Shown here piece by piece: positions 25,999 to 34,350 of a stretch of DNA of 64,000 nucleotides; position 1 is the first letter of the stretch, and every line of letters begins with the position of its first letter. The position numbers were made by a program, and so were the translations under genes. The notes beneath the pieces were generated by a model. The model was given only the letters and a program-made list of their open reading frames with translations. It did not search any database and was not told where the DNA came from. The DNA is from RGIG6307 sp964424345 (GTDB taxonomy: Bacteria; Bacillota; Clostridia; Lachnospirales; Lachnospiraceae): assembly GCA_964424345.1 (NCBI GenBank), contig CAYRIK010000002.1:1-64000 (forward strand), given 5' to 3'.

Positions 25999-27333
25999 TT
26001 ACAACTTCAAATTCTTCTGAATAATCTTTCCGCTTCCTGGCATTACTTGACCTAATCCAACATCTTCTATCGTAACACAAAGTGTATGATTATCAGGGCA
26101 TTCCATTTCAACCTTCCACTTTGCATTTCCAACTGTTTGTTTGCTAAATTCCGATGTATCAATCTGTTCTACTCGTTTTTCCTCTTTTATGGATTTGATT
26201 TCAACCAACAAACTACTTTCTTCCTCTGGTATAACAAAAAAAGAAGCCTTACAATCCATAAACGACATACCATGTTCAAAGATATTGATATATTCTGTCT
26301 TACTTTCTTCCCATGTACCTTGTTTTTTGCAATATACACCAATATCACATAACAAATCCTGCGGACTCAAATAAACATAATCCTGTAATACCAACGTTGG
26401 TTCCAATACTTGTTTTAAACAATAACAAGCTCCAAGACTGTATAAATTATTTCCCTGAAATACTCTTCCATGCTCACATAACTGATTTAAAGAGCGTTCC
26501 ATCCAATCACCTTTAAAACCATCTCCAATCAGATAAGAAAGTCCAAAATCGTATTTTCGCTCTAAATCTCCGATAACCTGATAAAACATATCATCTCTTA
26601 AAAGCGTTGTTTCTTCCTGTTCAGAAAGCTTCATGTCAGGATAGTCCATACGTTCAATAGAAATGGTAAATGGTGCTTTCGTTCCATGTTTTTGTAAAAA
26701 ATATGTTTTCAGATAATCTTTTTGGTAATCACAAACCAATGTATTTTCCTGATACAAGCTTTCATCCTGATGCATCAAAAAATAATAAATGCTCTCACTT
26801 CTAGTCAAAAGATATAATTTCATTCTTTTATCTAACACTTGTGCAGCAGCTCTTGTCAAAACCTCATACAATCTGACCTGTAAAGCTGGGTCTTCATCAA
26901 TATACGTAGTAAAAATGATACCACCCGCTTTCTCCGGTCTTCCATAATCTTCTGAAAGCACTAAAGTCAGCTTTAAAAACAGTCCTAACAGATAATCCGT
27001 TTCAAATCGCTGTCCTCCAACTACAACAGTAGGCTGATTCATGGCAATATCCAACAAATCTTCAAATACAAAAGCGCCCTCTTTATCAGCCAATGCTTCT
27101 GCTTCAAACCCTGCATAGAAACGTCCCTCATATTTTACAAGCATACATGGAAAATGAAACACTGCAGCATCTTTTCTGCTCAACATCGTTACCGGTCTTA
27201 AATCATGTTCTGTAAAAACGCTGATTTCCCCATATCCAGCTCCAAGGTCATATCCTATATATGTTTTTCCTTTTAATTCTTTATTGAATTTATCTACCAG
27301 TTCCAATTTTTTAAACATCTCATTCACCGTCAT
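25999..27333 (-). CDS. Hsp70/actin-fold ATPase-like protein (DUF5716-like)
   Basis: 444 aa. The first 310 residues follow the Hsp70/actin ATPase layout: phosphate-1 TYIGYDLGAGYGEISVF (24-40), a middle helix-strand unit with GGIIFTTYID (137-146), phosphate-2-like LVCDYQKDYLKTYF (199-212), adenosine motif YLIGDGFKGDW (267-277) and NNLYSLGACYCL (295-306). The DLGGGT loop of Hsp70 is replaced by DYQKDY, so ATP hydrolysis may be weak or lost. The last 130 residues form a beta-rich domain ending VTIEDVGLGQVMPGSG, comparable in place to a substrate-binding domain. I associate this with the Lachnospiraceae DUF5716 family. It lies between the solenoid and TPR genes. Confidence 0.78.
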   Translation of the reverse strand: MTVNEMFKKLELVDKFNKELKGKTYIGYDLGAGYGEISVFTEHDLRPVTMLSRKDAAVFHFPCMLVKYEGRFYAGFEAEALADKEGAFVFEDLLDIAMNQPTVVVGGQRFETDYLLGLFLKLTLVLSEDYGRPEKAGGIIFTTYIDEDPALQVRLYEVLTRAAAQVLDKRMKLYLLTRSESIYYFLMHQDESLYQENTLVCDYQKDYLKTYFLQKHGTKAPFTISIERMDYPDMKLSEQEETTLLRDDMFYQVIGDLERKYDFGLSYLIGDGFKGDWMERSLNQLCEHGRVFQGNNLYSLGACYCLKQVLEPTLVLQDYVYLSPQDLLCDIGVYCKKQGTWEESKTEYINIFEHGMSFMDCKASFFVIPEEESSLLVEIKSIKEEKRVEQIDTSEFSKQTVGNAKWKVEMECPDNHTLCVTIEDVGLGQVMPGSGKIIQKNLKL

Positions 27334-27345
27334 CCAATATTATAG

Positions 27346-29898
27346 TTACTTTAAGGAAAATATTTGTTCTGCCACAGCCGTCTGATCATAATAACGTTCC
27401 AATTCGTTATAAAGCTCTTGATTTTTCTTTTCCTGTCGAAGTGCTAGCATATGATTTAATCTCACAAAACGGTTATCATTTTGTGTCAAAAAGCTCTTAC
27501 CTCTTTGCAAAATGCCTTGTTTACGCAATCTTTGCTCATTTCCTTCCATTGCAAAGATTTCATATCTGATGCGTTCTCCATAAAACAAAATAAAACGTTT
27601 TGCATACACACCTTCACACACCATTTCCATTTCCTGTGTCTGCATACTCTGTGCATCTTCTTTTTCTTCTTCATACAGCCAAATATGTATCCAGATTTTA
27701 TCCTCTTCTATTCCTCTGTATTCAAGTACTTCAAATGCTTCTAGTGATTCTAACTGCGGACAAATCACCTTTAACGGCTGCATCCATGAAAAATAAATAT
27801 GCTCTTTCAACAATTCCTGTATGTATCGACGTACTATTTTAGACATCTTTGCATCTGCATTTCCTACACCAGACTGCACGACTTTTTGTAAAAATGCAAG
27901 TTTTGCTGTCGTAGAAAATGGATGTCCCTGTAAAGAATATTCTATCTGTTTTTGTACAACACCAATTTCTAGCACCTTATCATCCATATAAGCCTGTGTC
28001 GTTTCCAACTCTAAAAAGCTACAAACAAGCTCTTCATCTGCCTGTTGTTGACAGTACGCTTCTAATATTTCCAAATGCTGTGGAAGTAATTGCTGCTGCT
28101 CTACCATTACCTGAAGCAAATGCTGTGCATAATATGCTGTTTCTATGCCAAGCTTTTTGGCTTTCACAAAAATACTTCCATATTCCACCAATGTACCATC
28201 ATAATGATCCATCAAAAACTGGATTCCATATATACCAATTCTTTCTGCAAGATACTGTCTATGCCAAAATTCTAATTCTTTCGCTTTACTATAAATTCCA
28301 AATTCTGTAAATACATTTGGCACTTCGTCTAATATTTTTTCGTATGCACCATTCATATCCCAATATGGGAACAGCTCTGCTGCCACTTCTTCTTTAAATG
28401 CAAGCGTAATTTCTTTTGCATCCAATATACGTTTTGCAGATGCTTCTTCCATTGCCAGTTCATGTGCTTTTTCTGCCTTTTCTACACAAGCCATATGAAA
28501 AAATAAGGACTGCGGACACTGTGATTTTAAATACGTTTCCCATACATTCGTATCCATCATGCGATGTACTTCTGCATCCTTTGCTGATAGTTCAACACCA
28601 TTGTAATTTTCTGCAAAAAGCGTATACGCATCTCCAAACAATGGAACAATCACACATTGCTCTGTAAACGGAATTCTAATCTGCTGTGTATGATGTTCAT
28701 AACGCACAATCAGTGTTCCTTCCTGAATTGGAAGGTTTCTGATCTGACAGCTATAACAAATATCTGTAAACCCTTCTAAACAGTCTTTTGTAATATCTCT
28801 TGGCTGTAACACCGCTTCGTATAAATATGCCAATCCAGCATTCACATTGCCGTTATACAACTGATCTGCCACAAATGCCTGTATCAATGGCTCATACGTC
28901 AAATACATTGTCTGCCATCTTTCACGGTACTTATGTACAAATGCATACAAATAAGCAGTTCTCATATCATCAGGACATGCTGCATGTGCAAAATAAGAAA
29001 TTACCTCATACGGAATATTTCTTCCAGCGTCAAACTCATGATCGTCTAAATACCATTGTTCTATAGGCAGAGACTTCATAAACGCCTCATACAGCCCTTC
29101 TGCCATAATATTTTCTGCAATGCCTTTTCGATACCATACATCAAAATGCATACCTCTACAGCCGCCAAGCACCATCATACGGCAAATACCTTCTAATAAT
29201 CTTTTAGATGGTGTCACTTCATAGCATCCGCACAATATGAGCAGATAAATATAACGATAATCCGTTCTTTGCAGCATATATTCTCCTAATATACTGCTTA
29301 CCCTTTCTGATATTCCCGCATGACGCATCATAAAAACGATTAATTGTACTTCAAATTCTGAAAATTCATACAAAAACGTAGGATTTCGTTCTAACAACAC
29401 CCTTGCTTCTAAATATACCAAAGGACTGCGACAACCTTTGATAAACATCTTTTTCAAAAAATGATATTGCTCCAGCGGATCTTTTGCCAAATCAGCATCT
29501 ACATAATACAATAACCACTCTATCTGCCAAATATCCGAATATTTTCTAGAAAGCTCCAAAAGCTTTGCTCGCACTTTTGCATCATATGTTTTGTCTTCTC
29601 TTATAAGCGTTGTAAGATATAAATAATAAGCATGGCAAGCCGGTGCTTTTTGACTGTTTAATCGAAGCCATGCAGCACATTCCTCCAATACTTCTTCGGC
29701 AGCCTCTATTGTTCCTTTTGTAAGCAGAAGCTGTGCATAAAAAAGCTCTCCTGAAATATCAGACTGTTCTAATTCTCGTAATTCCTGTAAGGTCTGTTCT
29801 GTTTCGGTCATCCAGTTCAATTTAGAAATACGCTTCAAACGCATATCCATATACAATTTTGTGACTTTTGCCTGTAATCTGTCGTTTGCTGTACTCAT
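27346..29898 (-). CDS. large helical-repeat protein (DUF5717-like)
   Basis: 850-aa soluble protein made mostly of alpha-helical repeats through residue 700, with TPR-like stretches such as LYAQLLLTKGTIEAAEEVLEE near the N-terminus. The last 150 residues form a beta domain (VLEYRGIEEDKIWIHIWLYEEE; VYAKRFILFYGERIRYEIF), ending LNHMLALRQEKKNQELYNELERY (quoted in part). No membrane segment or signal is seen. I associate the layout with Lachnospiraceae DUF5717. The stop lies 12 bases before the ATPase gene. The start is ambiguous between ATG 29913 and 29898; only the latter has GGGA at fair spacing. Confidence 0.82.
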   Translation of the reverse strand: MSTANDRLQAKVTKLYMDMRLKRISKLNWMTETEQTLQELRELEQSDISGELFYAQLLLTKGTIEAAEEVLEECAAWLRLNSQKAPACHAYYLYLTTLIREDKTYDAKVRAKLLELSRKYSDIWQIEWLLYYVDADLAKDPLEQYHFLKKMFIKGCRSPLVYLEARVLLERNPTFLYEFSEFEVQLIVFMMRHAGISERVSSILGEYMLQRTDYRYIYLLILCGCYEVTPSKRLLEGICRMMVLGGCRGMHFDVWYRKGIAENIMAEGLYEAFMKSLPIEQWYLDDHEFDAGRNIPYEVISYFAHAACPDDMRTAYLYAFVHKYRERWQTMYLTYEPLIQAFVADQLYNGNVNAGLAYLYEAVLQPRDITKDCLEGFTDICYSCQIRNLPIQEGTLIVRYEHHTQQIRIPFTEQCVIVPLFGDAYTLFAENYNGVELSAKDAEVHRMMDTNVWETYLKSQCPQSLFFHMACVEKAEKAHELAMEEASAKRILDAKEITLAFKEEVAAELFPYWDMNGAYEKILDEVPNVFTEFGIYSKAKELEFWHRQYLAERIGIYGIQFLMDHYDGTLVEYGSIFVKAKKLGIETAYYAQHLLQVMVEQQQLLPQHLEILEAYCQQQADEELVCSFLELETTQAYMDDKVLEIGVVQKQIEYSLQGHPFSTTAKLAFLQKVVQSGVGNADAKMSKIVRRYIQELLKEHIYFSWMQPLKVICPQLESLEAFEVLEYRGIEEDKIWIHIWLYEEEKEDAQSMQTQEMEMVCEGVYAKRFILFYGERIRYEIFAMEGNEQRLRKQGILQRGKSFLTQNDNRFVRLNHMLALRQEKKNQELYNELERYYDQTAVAEQIFSLK

Positions 29899-29941
29899 AT
29901 TCTTATATCCCATCTATTAAAAATCTATGTTTCAGTATAGC

Positions 29942-29968
29942 ACATATGTTCCTCTTTTGCATACTATA
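29942..29968 (+). promoter_or_regulatory. sigma-E/K-like promoter of the SpoIID-like gene
   Basis: CATACTATA (29960-29968) matches CATANNNTA; AC lies 16 bases upstream (29942-29943). The promoter sits inside the apparent 5' extension of the ORF, supporting the start at 30002. A mother-cell sigma factor would fit the SpoIID-like domain. Short motif, so tentative. Confidence 0.35.
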
Positions 29969-30001
29969 AAGGTAACTAAATTTTTAGAATGGACTTTTTT
30001 T

Positions 30002-31246
30002 ATGCCAAATGATGTAAGCCAAGGTTTTCTGCGTGTTTTTATATTAGAACGCAGCGGATTGCGTCCCATCGAAAATGCCTCTGTAACAATCGTTTATGAA
30101 AACGAAACAGATGCAGAACCACGCGAATTTATTACAGATAATTCAGGACAGACACCTGATATAGCACTTCCGACACCTCCTCGTGCCTATAGTGAATCCC
30201 CTGATGAACCAAAGCCTTATTCCGAGTACACAATTACCGTTACCAAATCAGGCTATGAAGAATCCATTGTAACAGGAAGTGAAATCCTTCCAGACGAAAT
30301 TTCTATTCAAGTCATTCAGTTAAATCGTCTGACAGAGCCTGTAGAACCGCCTGTAATCATCAACATACCAGAACATACGTTATATGGAGACTATCCGGCA
30401 AAGATTCCGGAATCAGAGATAAAACCCCTTCCAGACCAAGGCGAAATTGTCCTTTCCAGAGTCGTTATCCCTGAATATGTAATCGTTCATGACGGTGTCC
30501 CAAGTGACTCCTCTGCTCCTGATTATTGGGTTCGTTATCCAGACTACATCAAAAATGTTGCTTCTTGTGAAATTTATGCTACTTGGGAAGAATCAAGTAT
30601 TTTGGCTAATATATTAGTCATTATGTCTTTTACCCTAAACAGAGTTTATACAGAATTTTATAGAAATCAGGGCTATAACTTTACGATTACCAGTTCAACT
30701 GCTTATGACCAGAAATTTATATACGGACGAAATATATTTGAAAATATATCTAATCTTGTAGATCAGGTATTTAACAATTATCTTGCCCGTCCTGGTATCA
30801 CACAGCCTATCTTTACCTCTTACTGTGACGGTCGGCGTGTTACATGCAATGGATTAAGCCAATGGGGTTCTAAATTTCTTGGTGATGAAGGCTATAGTGC
30901 CATTGAAATCATTCGAAATTATTATGGTCAGGATATGTATATTGCAACTGCCACACAAATTTCCGGCGTCCCAAGTTCTTTTCCAGGCTATGACTTAACG
31001 ATTGGTGCATCTGGTGACAAAGTCCGTCAGCTCCAAAGACAATTAAACCGCATTGCACAAGATTATCCTGCCATCCCTACTTTGAATGTAGATGGTATTT
31101 ACGGTCCTCGCACTGCGGAAAGTGTTCGTATTTTTCAGCGTATCTTTGGCATTACCCAGACAGGCGTAACGGATTTTGCTACTTGGTATGCAATCAGCCG
31201 CATTTATGTAGGTGTATCCCGCATCAGTGAACCAGGTGCTTTTTAA
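30002..31246 (+). CDS. SpoIID/LytB-like peptidoglycan-binding protein
   Basis: 414 aa, no signal peptide. The N-terminal 100 residues look like a carboxypeptidase-regulatory beta domain (FLRVFILERSGLRPIENASV). About residues 160-320 contain a SpoIID-like amidase-enhancer region (IKNVASCEIYATWEESSIL; TSYCDGRRVTCNGLSQWGSK). About 330-400 form a peptidoglycan-binding helix bundle (LTIGASGDKVRQLQRQLNRI; VDGIYGPRTAESVRIFQ). The ATG at 30002 is preferred: the upstream 25 codons overlap the promoter and read unlike a protein. SpoIID-type proteins digest glycan during engulfment, so a sporulation role is plausible. It is divergent from the ATPase cluster. Confidence 0.82.
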   Translation: MPNDVSQGFLRVFILERSGLRPIENASVTIVYENETDAEPREFITDNSGQTPDIALPTPPRAYSESPDEPKPYSEYTITVTKSGYEESIVTGSEILPDEISIQVIQLNRLTEPVEPPVIINIPEHTLYGDYPAKIPESEIKPLPDQGEIVLSRVVIPEYVIVHDGVPSDSSAPDYWVRYPDYIKNVASCEIYATWEESSILANILVIMSFTLNRVYTEFYRNQGYNFTITSSTAYDQKFIYGRNIFENISNLVDQVFNNYLARPGITQPIFTSYCDGRRVTCNGLSQWGSKFLGDEGYSAIEIIRNYYGQDMYIATATQISGVPSSFPGYDLTIGASGDKVRQLQRQLNRIAQDYPAIPTLNVDGIYGPRTAESVRIFQRIFGITQTGVTDFATWYAISRIYVGVSRISEPGAF

Positions 31247-31253
31247 GTTTTCC

Positions 31254-31282
31254 TTTACAAACATGACATTTTTCGCTAGAAT
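31254..31282 (+). promoter_or_regulatory. sigma-A promoter of the HTH gene
   Basis: TTTACA (31254-31259), 17 bases, TAGAAT (31277-31282), 38 bases before the HTH start. Confidence 0.65.
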
Positions 31283-31319
31283 ATAATGTGCGTAAAATGA
31301 TGGAACGGAGAACACTGCA

Positions 31320-31817
31320 ATGGGTAAAAAAGCCACGAAAACACTAGATAATGTATATTATAAAGCACGAATGGAGGCTGCAGCCAAAAACGATGATTTT
31401 TCCAGTCGTGAAAAGACTGCTGAAATCCTTGGTATCGACCGAACACGTCTTGCACGTATCGAATTAGAAACAATCCTTCCTTATCCAGAAGAAGTTGTTT
31501 TAATGTCTAAAACATACAACGCTCCTGAGCTGTTAAACTTTTTCTGTGCCAGAGAATGTCCTATCGGTATCGGAAATGTACGTGAAATTACCATTGATGA
31601 TCTTGACCGCCTTACATTAAAAGTACTTGGCTCTCTAAAAGATATTGAATCTTTGCGTATGTCCTTAATTGCAATCAGCGAAGATGGTACCGTTACAAAA
31701 GGAGAAGAACAACAATTTTACTCCATTTTAGATTCTCTCGATAAAATTGCAGAAAATGCAAGTGCCTTAAAACTTTGGGCCTTAAAAAATATCAAACACA
31801 AAGAACCTGATCAATAA
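31320..31817 (+). CDS. XRE-like helix-turn-helix protein
   Basis: 165 aa. Residues about 27-75 form an HTH of the XRE type (FSSREKTAEILGIDRTRLAR, recognition helix near the end). The remaining helices (about 90-160) would form a dimer or effector domain. CGGAG lies 9 bases before the ATG. The protein lacks an obvious ligand motif. Its stop codon lies in the loop of the following terminator. The regulated genes are unknown; the neighbours are a SpoIID-like gene and a converging binding-protein gene. Confidence 0.8.
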   Translation: MGKKATKTLDNVYYKARMEAAAKNDDFSSREKTAEILGIDRTRLARIELETILPYPEEVVLMSKTYNAPELLNFFCARECPIGIGNVREITIDDLDRLTLKVLGSLKDIESLRMSLIAISEDGTVTKGEEQQFYSILDSLDKIAENASALKLWALKNIKHKEPDQ

Positions 31818-31833
31818 TGGTCAGGTTCTTTAT
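31801..31833. terminator. terminator enclosing the HTH stop codon
   Basis: AAGAACCTGA (31801-31810) pairs perfectly with TCAGGTTCTT (31821-31830). The TAA of the HTH gene (31815-31817) is in the 10-base loop. T-rich on the plus side; the stem may also serve the converging binding-protein gene. Confidence 0.8.
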
Positions 31834-31848
31834 ATTTCTATTTATATG

Positions 31849-32859
31849 CTATTTTGCTGCTTCTTCTGCAAATCGGGTATTTACCAAGTCTTCATACGGA
31901 AGCATTTCTTCTAATTCTCCTGCTTCTATCAAAATATGCTCCAGCAGTTCAAAGCTCTCCTTACGGAATATCAAATCATTCGGCCATGTATTTTGTGCTG
32001 CATATCGTTCCACAATTGTGATAATCGTATTCATATCCGTTTCTGCAAACTGTGGTGCAATAATCTTTGCAATTTCTTCTGCACTATGATGATTTACATA
32101 ATCTAACCCTTTTTGCAGTGCATTTACAAATGCCTGTATCACATACGGATTTTCTGCAATATATGCTTTCGTTGCACTAAATGCTGTATATGGCACATAT
32201 CCGGACTCTTCTCCAAGACTGGCTACGATGTAACCATCCCCTTTTTCTTCTAATCCTGTAGCATGTGGTTCAAACTCGATTGTATAAGTACCTTTTCCTC
32301 CTGAAAAAGCTGCTGCAGTAGAACCAAAATCAATACTTTGATCGATATCTACATCTTTCTTAGGGTCAATGCCATGTTTCTTTAATACATACTCAAATAC
32401 CATTTGAGGCATTCCGCCTGCTCTTCCGCCTAATACTTCTGCACCTTTTAGCATATCCCATTTAAAATCCTTAATATTTTCTCTTGCAACTACAAAATTG
32501 CCAGCTCTTTGTGTCAACTGTGCAAAATTTACAACGGGATTTTCTGTTCCTTGTACATATGTGTAAATGCTGCTTTCACTGCCCATAAACCCAATATCTG
32601 CTTCTTTTGTTAATACGGCTGTCATCGTTTTATCTGCACCAAATCCAGTTACCAATTCCAGTTCAATGCCTTCTTCTTCAAAATATCCTTCTTCTATTGC
32701 CACATACATCGGCGCATAGAAAATAGAATGTGCTACTTCATTTAATGTTACTTTTGTAAGTCCTGATGTGCCTTTGCTCTTACCGCATCCAACTATGGAA
32801 ATTATGCATAATAAAAGCACCAACCACATAGAAATCCATCTTGACCATTTCTGCGTCAT
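31849..32859 (-). CDS. NMT1/SsuA-like solute-binding lipoprotein
   Basis: 336 aa. Lipoprotein signal with a hydrophobic run (MWLVLLLCIISIVGC) gives C25. The domain start is LNEVAHSIFYAPMYVAIEEG, typical of NMT1/SsuA/ThiY-like binding proteins for small organic ions or pyrimidines; GFMGSESSIYTYVQG and GGRAGGMPQMVFEYV follow. No permease or ATPase gene adjoins, so it is an orphan receptor or works with a transporter elsewhere. It is the last gene of the EutS-type minus-strand unit, 66 bases after eutP, so the ligand could be a substrate of the microcompartment; this is inference. Confidence 0.87.
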   Translation of the reverse strand: MTQKWSRWISMWLVLLLCIISIVGCGKSKGTSGLTKVTLNEVAHSIFYAPMYVAIEEGYFEEEGIELELVTGFGADKTMTAVLTKEADIGFMGSESSIYTYVQGTENPVVNFAQLTQRAGNFVVARENIKDFKWDMLKGAEVLGGRAGGMPQMVFEYVLKKHGIDPKKDVDIDQSIDFGSTAAAFSGGKGTYTIEFEPHATGLEEKGDGYIVASLGEESGYVPYTAFSATKAYIAENPYVIQAFVNALQKGLDYVNHHSAEEIAKIIAPQFAETDMNTIITIVERYAAQNTWPNDLIFRKESFELLEHILIEAGELEEMLPYEDLVNTRFAEEAAK

Positions 32860-32925
32860 AGTCTGCCTCCTAAAAAAGTTGATGCTTTATTGTATGCCCT
32901 AATCGGGCTGTTGTTTCCTGCTATC

Positions 32926-33447
32926 TTATACTGGATATTCCACACCTTCTGGAAGTGGATCCCATTCATTTACGCCAATCTGCTGTCTGAACTTTGCCTG
33001 TTCTAATGTTAATGGTTCTAAATCATCTTTTAAATACTCCATTAACTCATCGATACCTTCTCGTGTTACATTATTCACTTCAAAAATACGTTCACATCCC
33101 GCTTCTGTAAGCCACTGTCTTACCATCGGAATGTTGGCAAATTTAGAGTCTATCTTTGTAATGATACCGATCAATGGTCGCTGAATAAAACAACGGGAAC
33201 TAGAACCAAATAAACTAAATGGCTCATCTGCTGCCTGTACAATAGCTACTACATCAGATTCAAAAGAAAAACATGCCAAACCAGCCGCAAAATGCTTAGA
33301 CTCTGCATACTCTCCCGGTGAATCTATCGTATCATCCGCAGTATTCGTATATTGTGTTTTAATATAGCGAAGCTCCTCGCCTTTTAATGCCTGTGTAAGT
33401 GAGGTTTTTCCTGCCTCACTTCGGCCCATTAAAAAAATCTTCTTCAT
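32926..33447 (-). CDS. eutP: EutP/PduV family GTPase-like protein
   Basis: 173 aa. P-loop GRSEAGKTSL (about 8-17) and a Ras-like fold with DSPGEY (switch-II-like) and TKIDSKF (G4) mark the EutP/PduV family of ethanolamine/propanediol microcompartment loci. EutP and PduV are associated with shell placement or with acetate-kinase-like activity in some homologues. It is the third gene after two shell genes, which supports a microcompartment role. Confidence 0.92.
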   Translation of the reverse strand: MKKIFLMGRSEAGKTSLTQALKGEELRYIKTQYTNTADDTIDSPGEYAESKHFAAGLACFSFESDVVAIVQAADEPFSLFGSSSRCFIQRPLIGIITKIDSKFANIPMVRQWLTEAGCERIFEVNNVTREGIDELMEYLKDDLEPLTLEQAKFRQQIGVNEWDPLPEGVEYPV

Positions 33448-33466
33448 TTATAAACAGCACCCTATT

Positions 33467-33895
33467 TTAATTTCTGTGAATCTCACAAGTTCGAAAACCT
33501 AATTCTTTGCCAAAGAAGCGTACAACCTCTTCTACCGCAGTCTGTACTTCTGAGAAACCTCCAAGAATAATAAGCGTTCCACAGAAACGATCCATAAATC
33601 CAATCTGTACATCTGCACTCTTTACTGCAACATCCGCAGCAACTACAACTGCTTCCCATGGAGTAAAACGAATTAAGCCGATAGACTCTCCTGTATGATC
33701 TTCTCCTTCATGTGTTCCGATATGTAATCCTAAATTCTGGTAAATACGACTTTCAGAAGGATTGAGTACATGAGCCAGACACACTTCCTTACCAGGAACA
33801 CGTACACGAGTCATACGCAGCTTTTTTCCTTTTAGATTTTCATAATCATCACGAAATATCTTTTCCAGCAGTTCTTCTCTCGTCATACGAACCAT
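33467..33895 (-). CDS. EutS/PduU-type microcompartment shell protein
   Basis: 142 aa, a circularly permuted BMC domain of the EutS/PduU type. LAHVLNPSESRIYQNLG, GLIRFTPWEAVVVAADVAVK and VQIGFMDRFCGTLIILG match the fold's strands. Its N-terminus has an extra 25 residues (MVRMTREELLEKIFRDDYEN) that could be a targeting helix or part of the pore barrel. AGGAAG lies 8 bases before the ATG at 33895. The upstream shell gene is a close relative, so the pair looks like a duplication with one copy extended. Confidence 0.92.
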   Translation of the reverse strand: MVRMTREELLEKIFRDDYENLKGKKLRMTRVRVPGKEVCLAHVLNPSESRIYQNLGLHIGTHEGEDHTGESIGLIRFTPWEAVVVAADVAVKSADVQIGFMDRFCGTLIILGGFSEVQTAVEEVVRFFGKELGFRTCEIHRN

Positions 33896-33906
33896 AGCTG
33901 CACTTC

Positions 33907-34263
33907 CTATCTCTTTGTAATCTTACATACGACATATCCGAGTGCATCGCGGAAATAATCTACGATTTCTGTCATAGCAGAAACTACATCGGAAATTTCA
34001 CCTGTAATAATCAATGTTCCTGTAAAACGATCCGCAAAGCCAAGATAAATATCACCACTTTTTACTGCGATATCAGATGCAATAACAGCAGATTCCGGAG
34101 GAGTCATATTCATGATACCGATTGCGGAGGAACGATAATCCACCTGTGGATTTAAACCAAGTTTCTGATATATAATTGGGTCAGGACCACCCATAACATG
34201 AGCAAATGTAATTTCTTTGCCTGCAACTGTTTCCTGTACAATTCTAATCTGTTCGTTTTCCAT
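33907..34263 (-). CDS. eutS: EutS/PduU-type microcompartment shell protein
   Basis: 118 aa, standard EutS/PduU length. It has the permuted BMC features ITFAHVMGGPDPIIYQKLG, GIMNMTPPESAVIASDIAVK and IYLGFADRFTGTLIITG. These proteins form hexamers with a beta-barrel cap on the shell. The start at ATG 34263 has AAAGGAAG 8 bases upstream. It is the first gene of the unit eutS-shell-eutP-binding protein, under a consensus promoter. No BMC-H facet protein, vertex protein or enzyme is within the window, so shell facets must come from elsewhere or the proteins act otherwise. Confidence 0.93.
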   Translation of the reverse strand: MENEQIRIVQETVAGKEITFAHVMGGPDPIIYQKLGLNPQVDYRSSAIGIMNMTPPESAVIASDIAVKSGDIYLGFADRFTGTLIITGEISDVVSAMTEIVDYFRDALGYVVCKITKR

Positions 34264-34282
34264 TCGAATACTTCCTTTCAAT

Positions 34283-34306
34283 GCGTGTTCTGTGGTCAGA
34301 ACACGC
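34283..34306. repeat. perfect 10-bp palindrome in the eutS leader
   Basis: GCGTGTTCTG (34283-34292), 4 bases, CAGAACACGC (34297-34306). It lies between the promoter and the ribosome site of eutS. As DNA it could be a dimer operator; as RNA it would form a hairpin with an ACCA loop just before the Shine-Dalgarno. Confidence 0.65.
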
Positions 34307-34320
34307 CATTACTCACATTA

Positions 34321-34349
34321 AGTATACTATCAGAAAATTTTTGTGTCAA
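34321..34349 (-). promoter_or_regulatory. consensus promoter of the eutS unit
   Basis: TTGACA (34349-34344), 17 bases, TATACT (34326-34321). The start of transcription would be about 34314, leaving a 50-base leader that holds the palindrome. Confidence 0.8.
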
Positions 34350-34350
34350 G

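Noticed and set aside
27918..28310. 130-codon plus-strand ORF opposite the helical-repeat gene
   Set aside because: Shadow of a conserved coding frame on the minus strand, without start signals.
29927..30001. Upstream extension of the SpoIID-like protein
   Set aside because: The first 25 codons have no ribosome site, read unlike the family and overlap the promoter-like element.
34283..34306. Palindrome as a LexA site or ANTAR hairpin pair
   Set aside because: The half-sites are in the reverse order for a Firmicute LexA box, and ANTAR targets need two hairpins with hexaloops.
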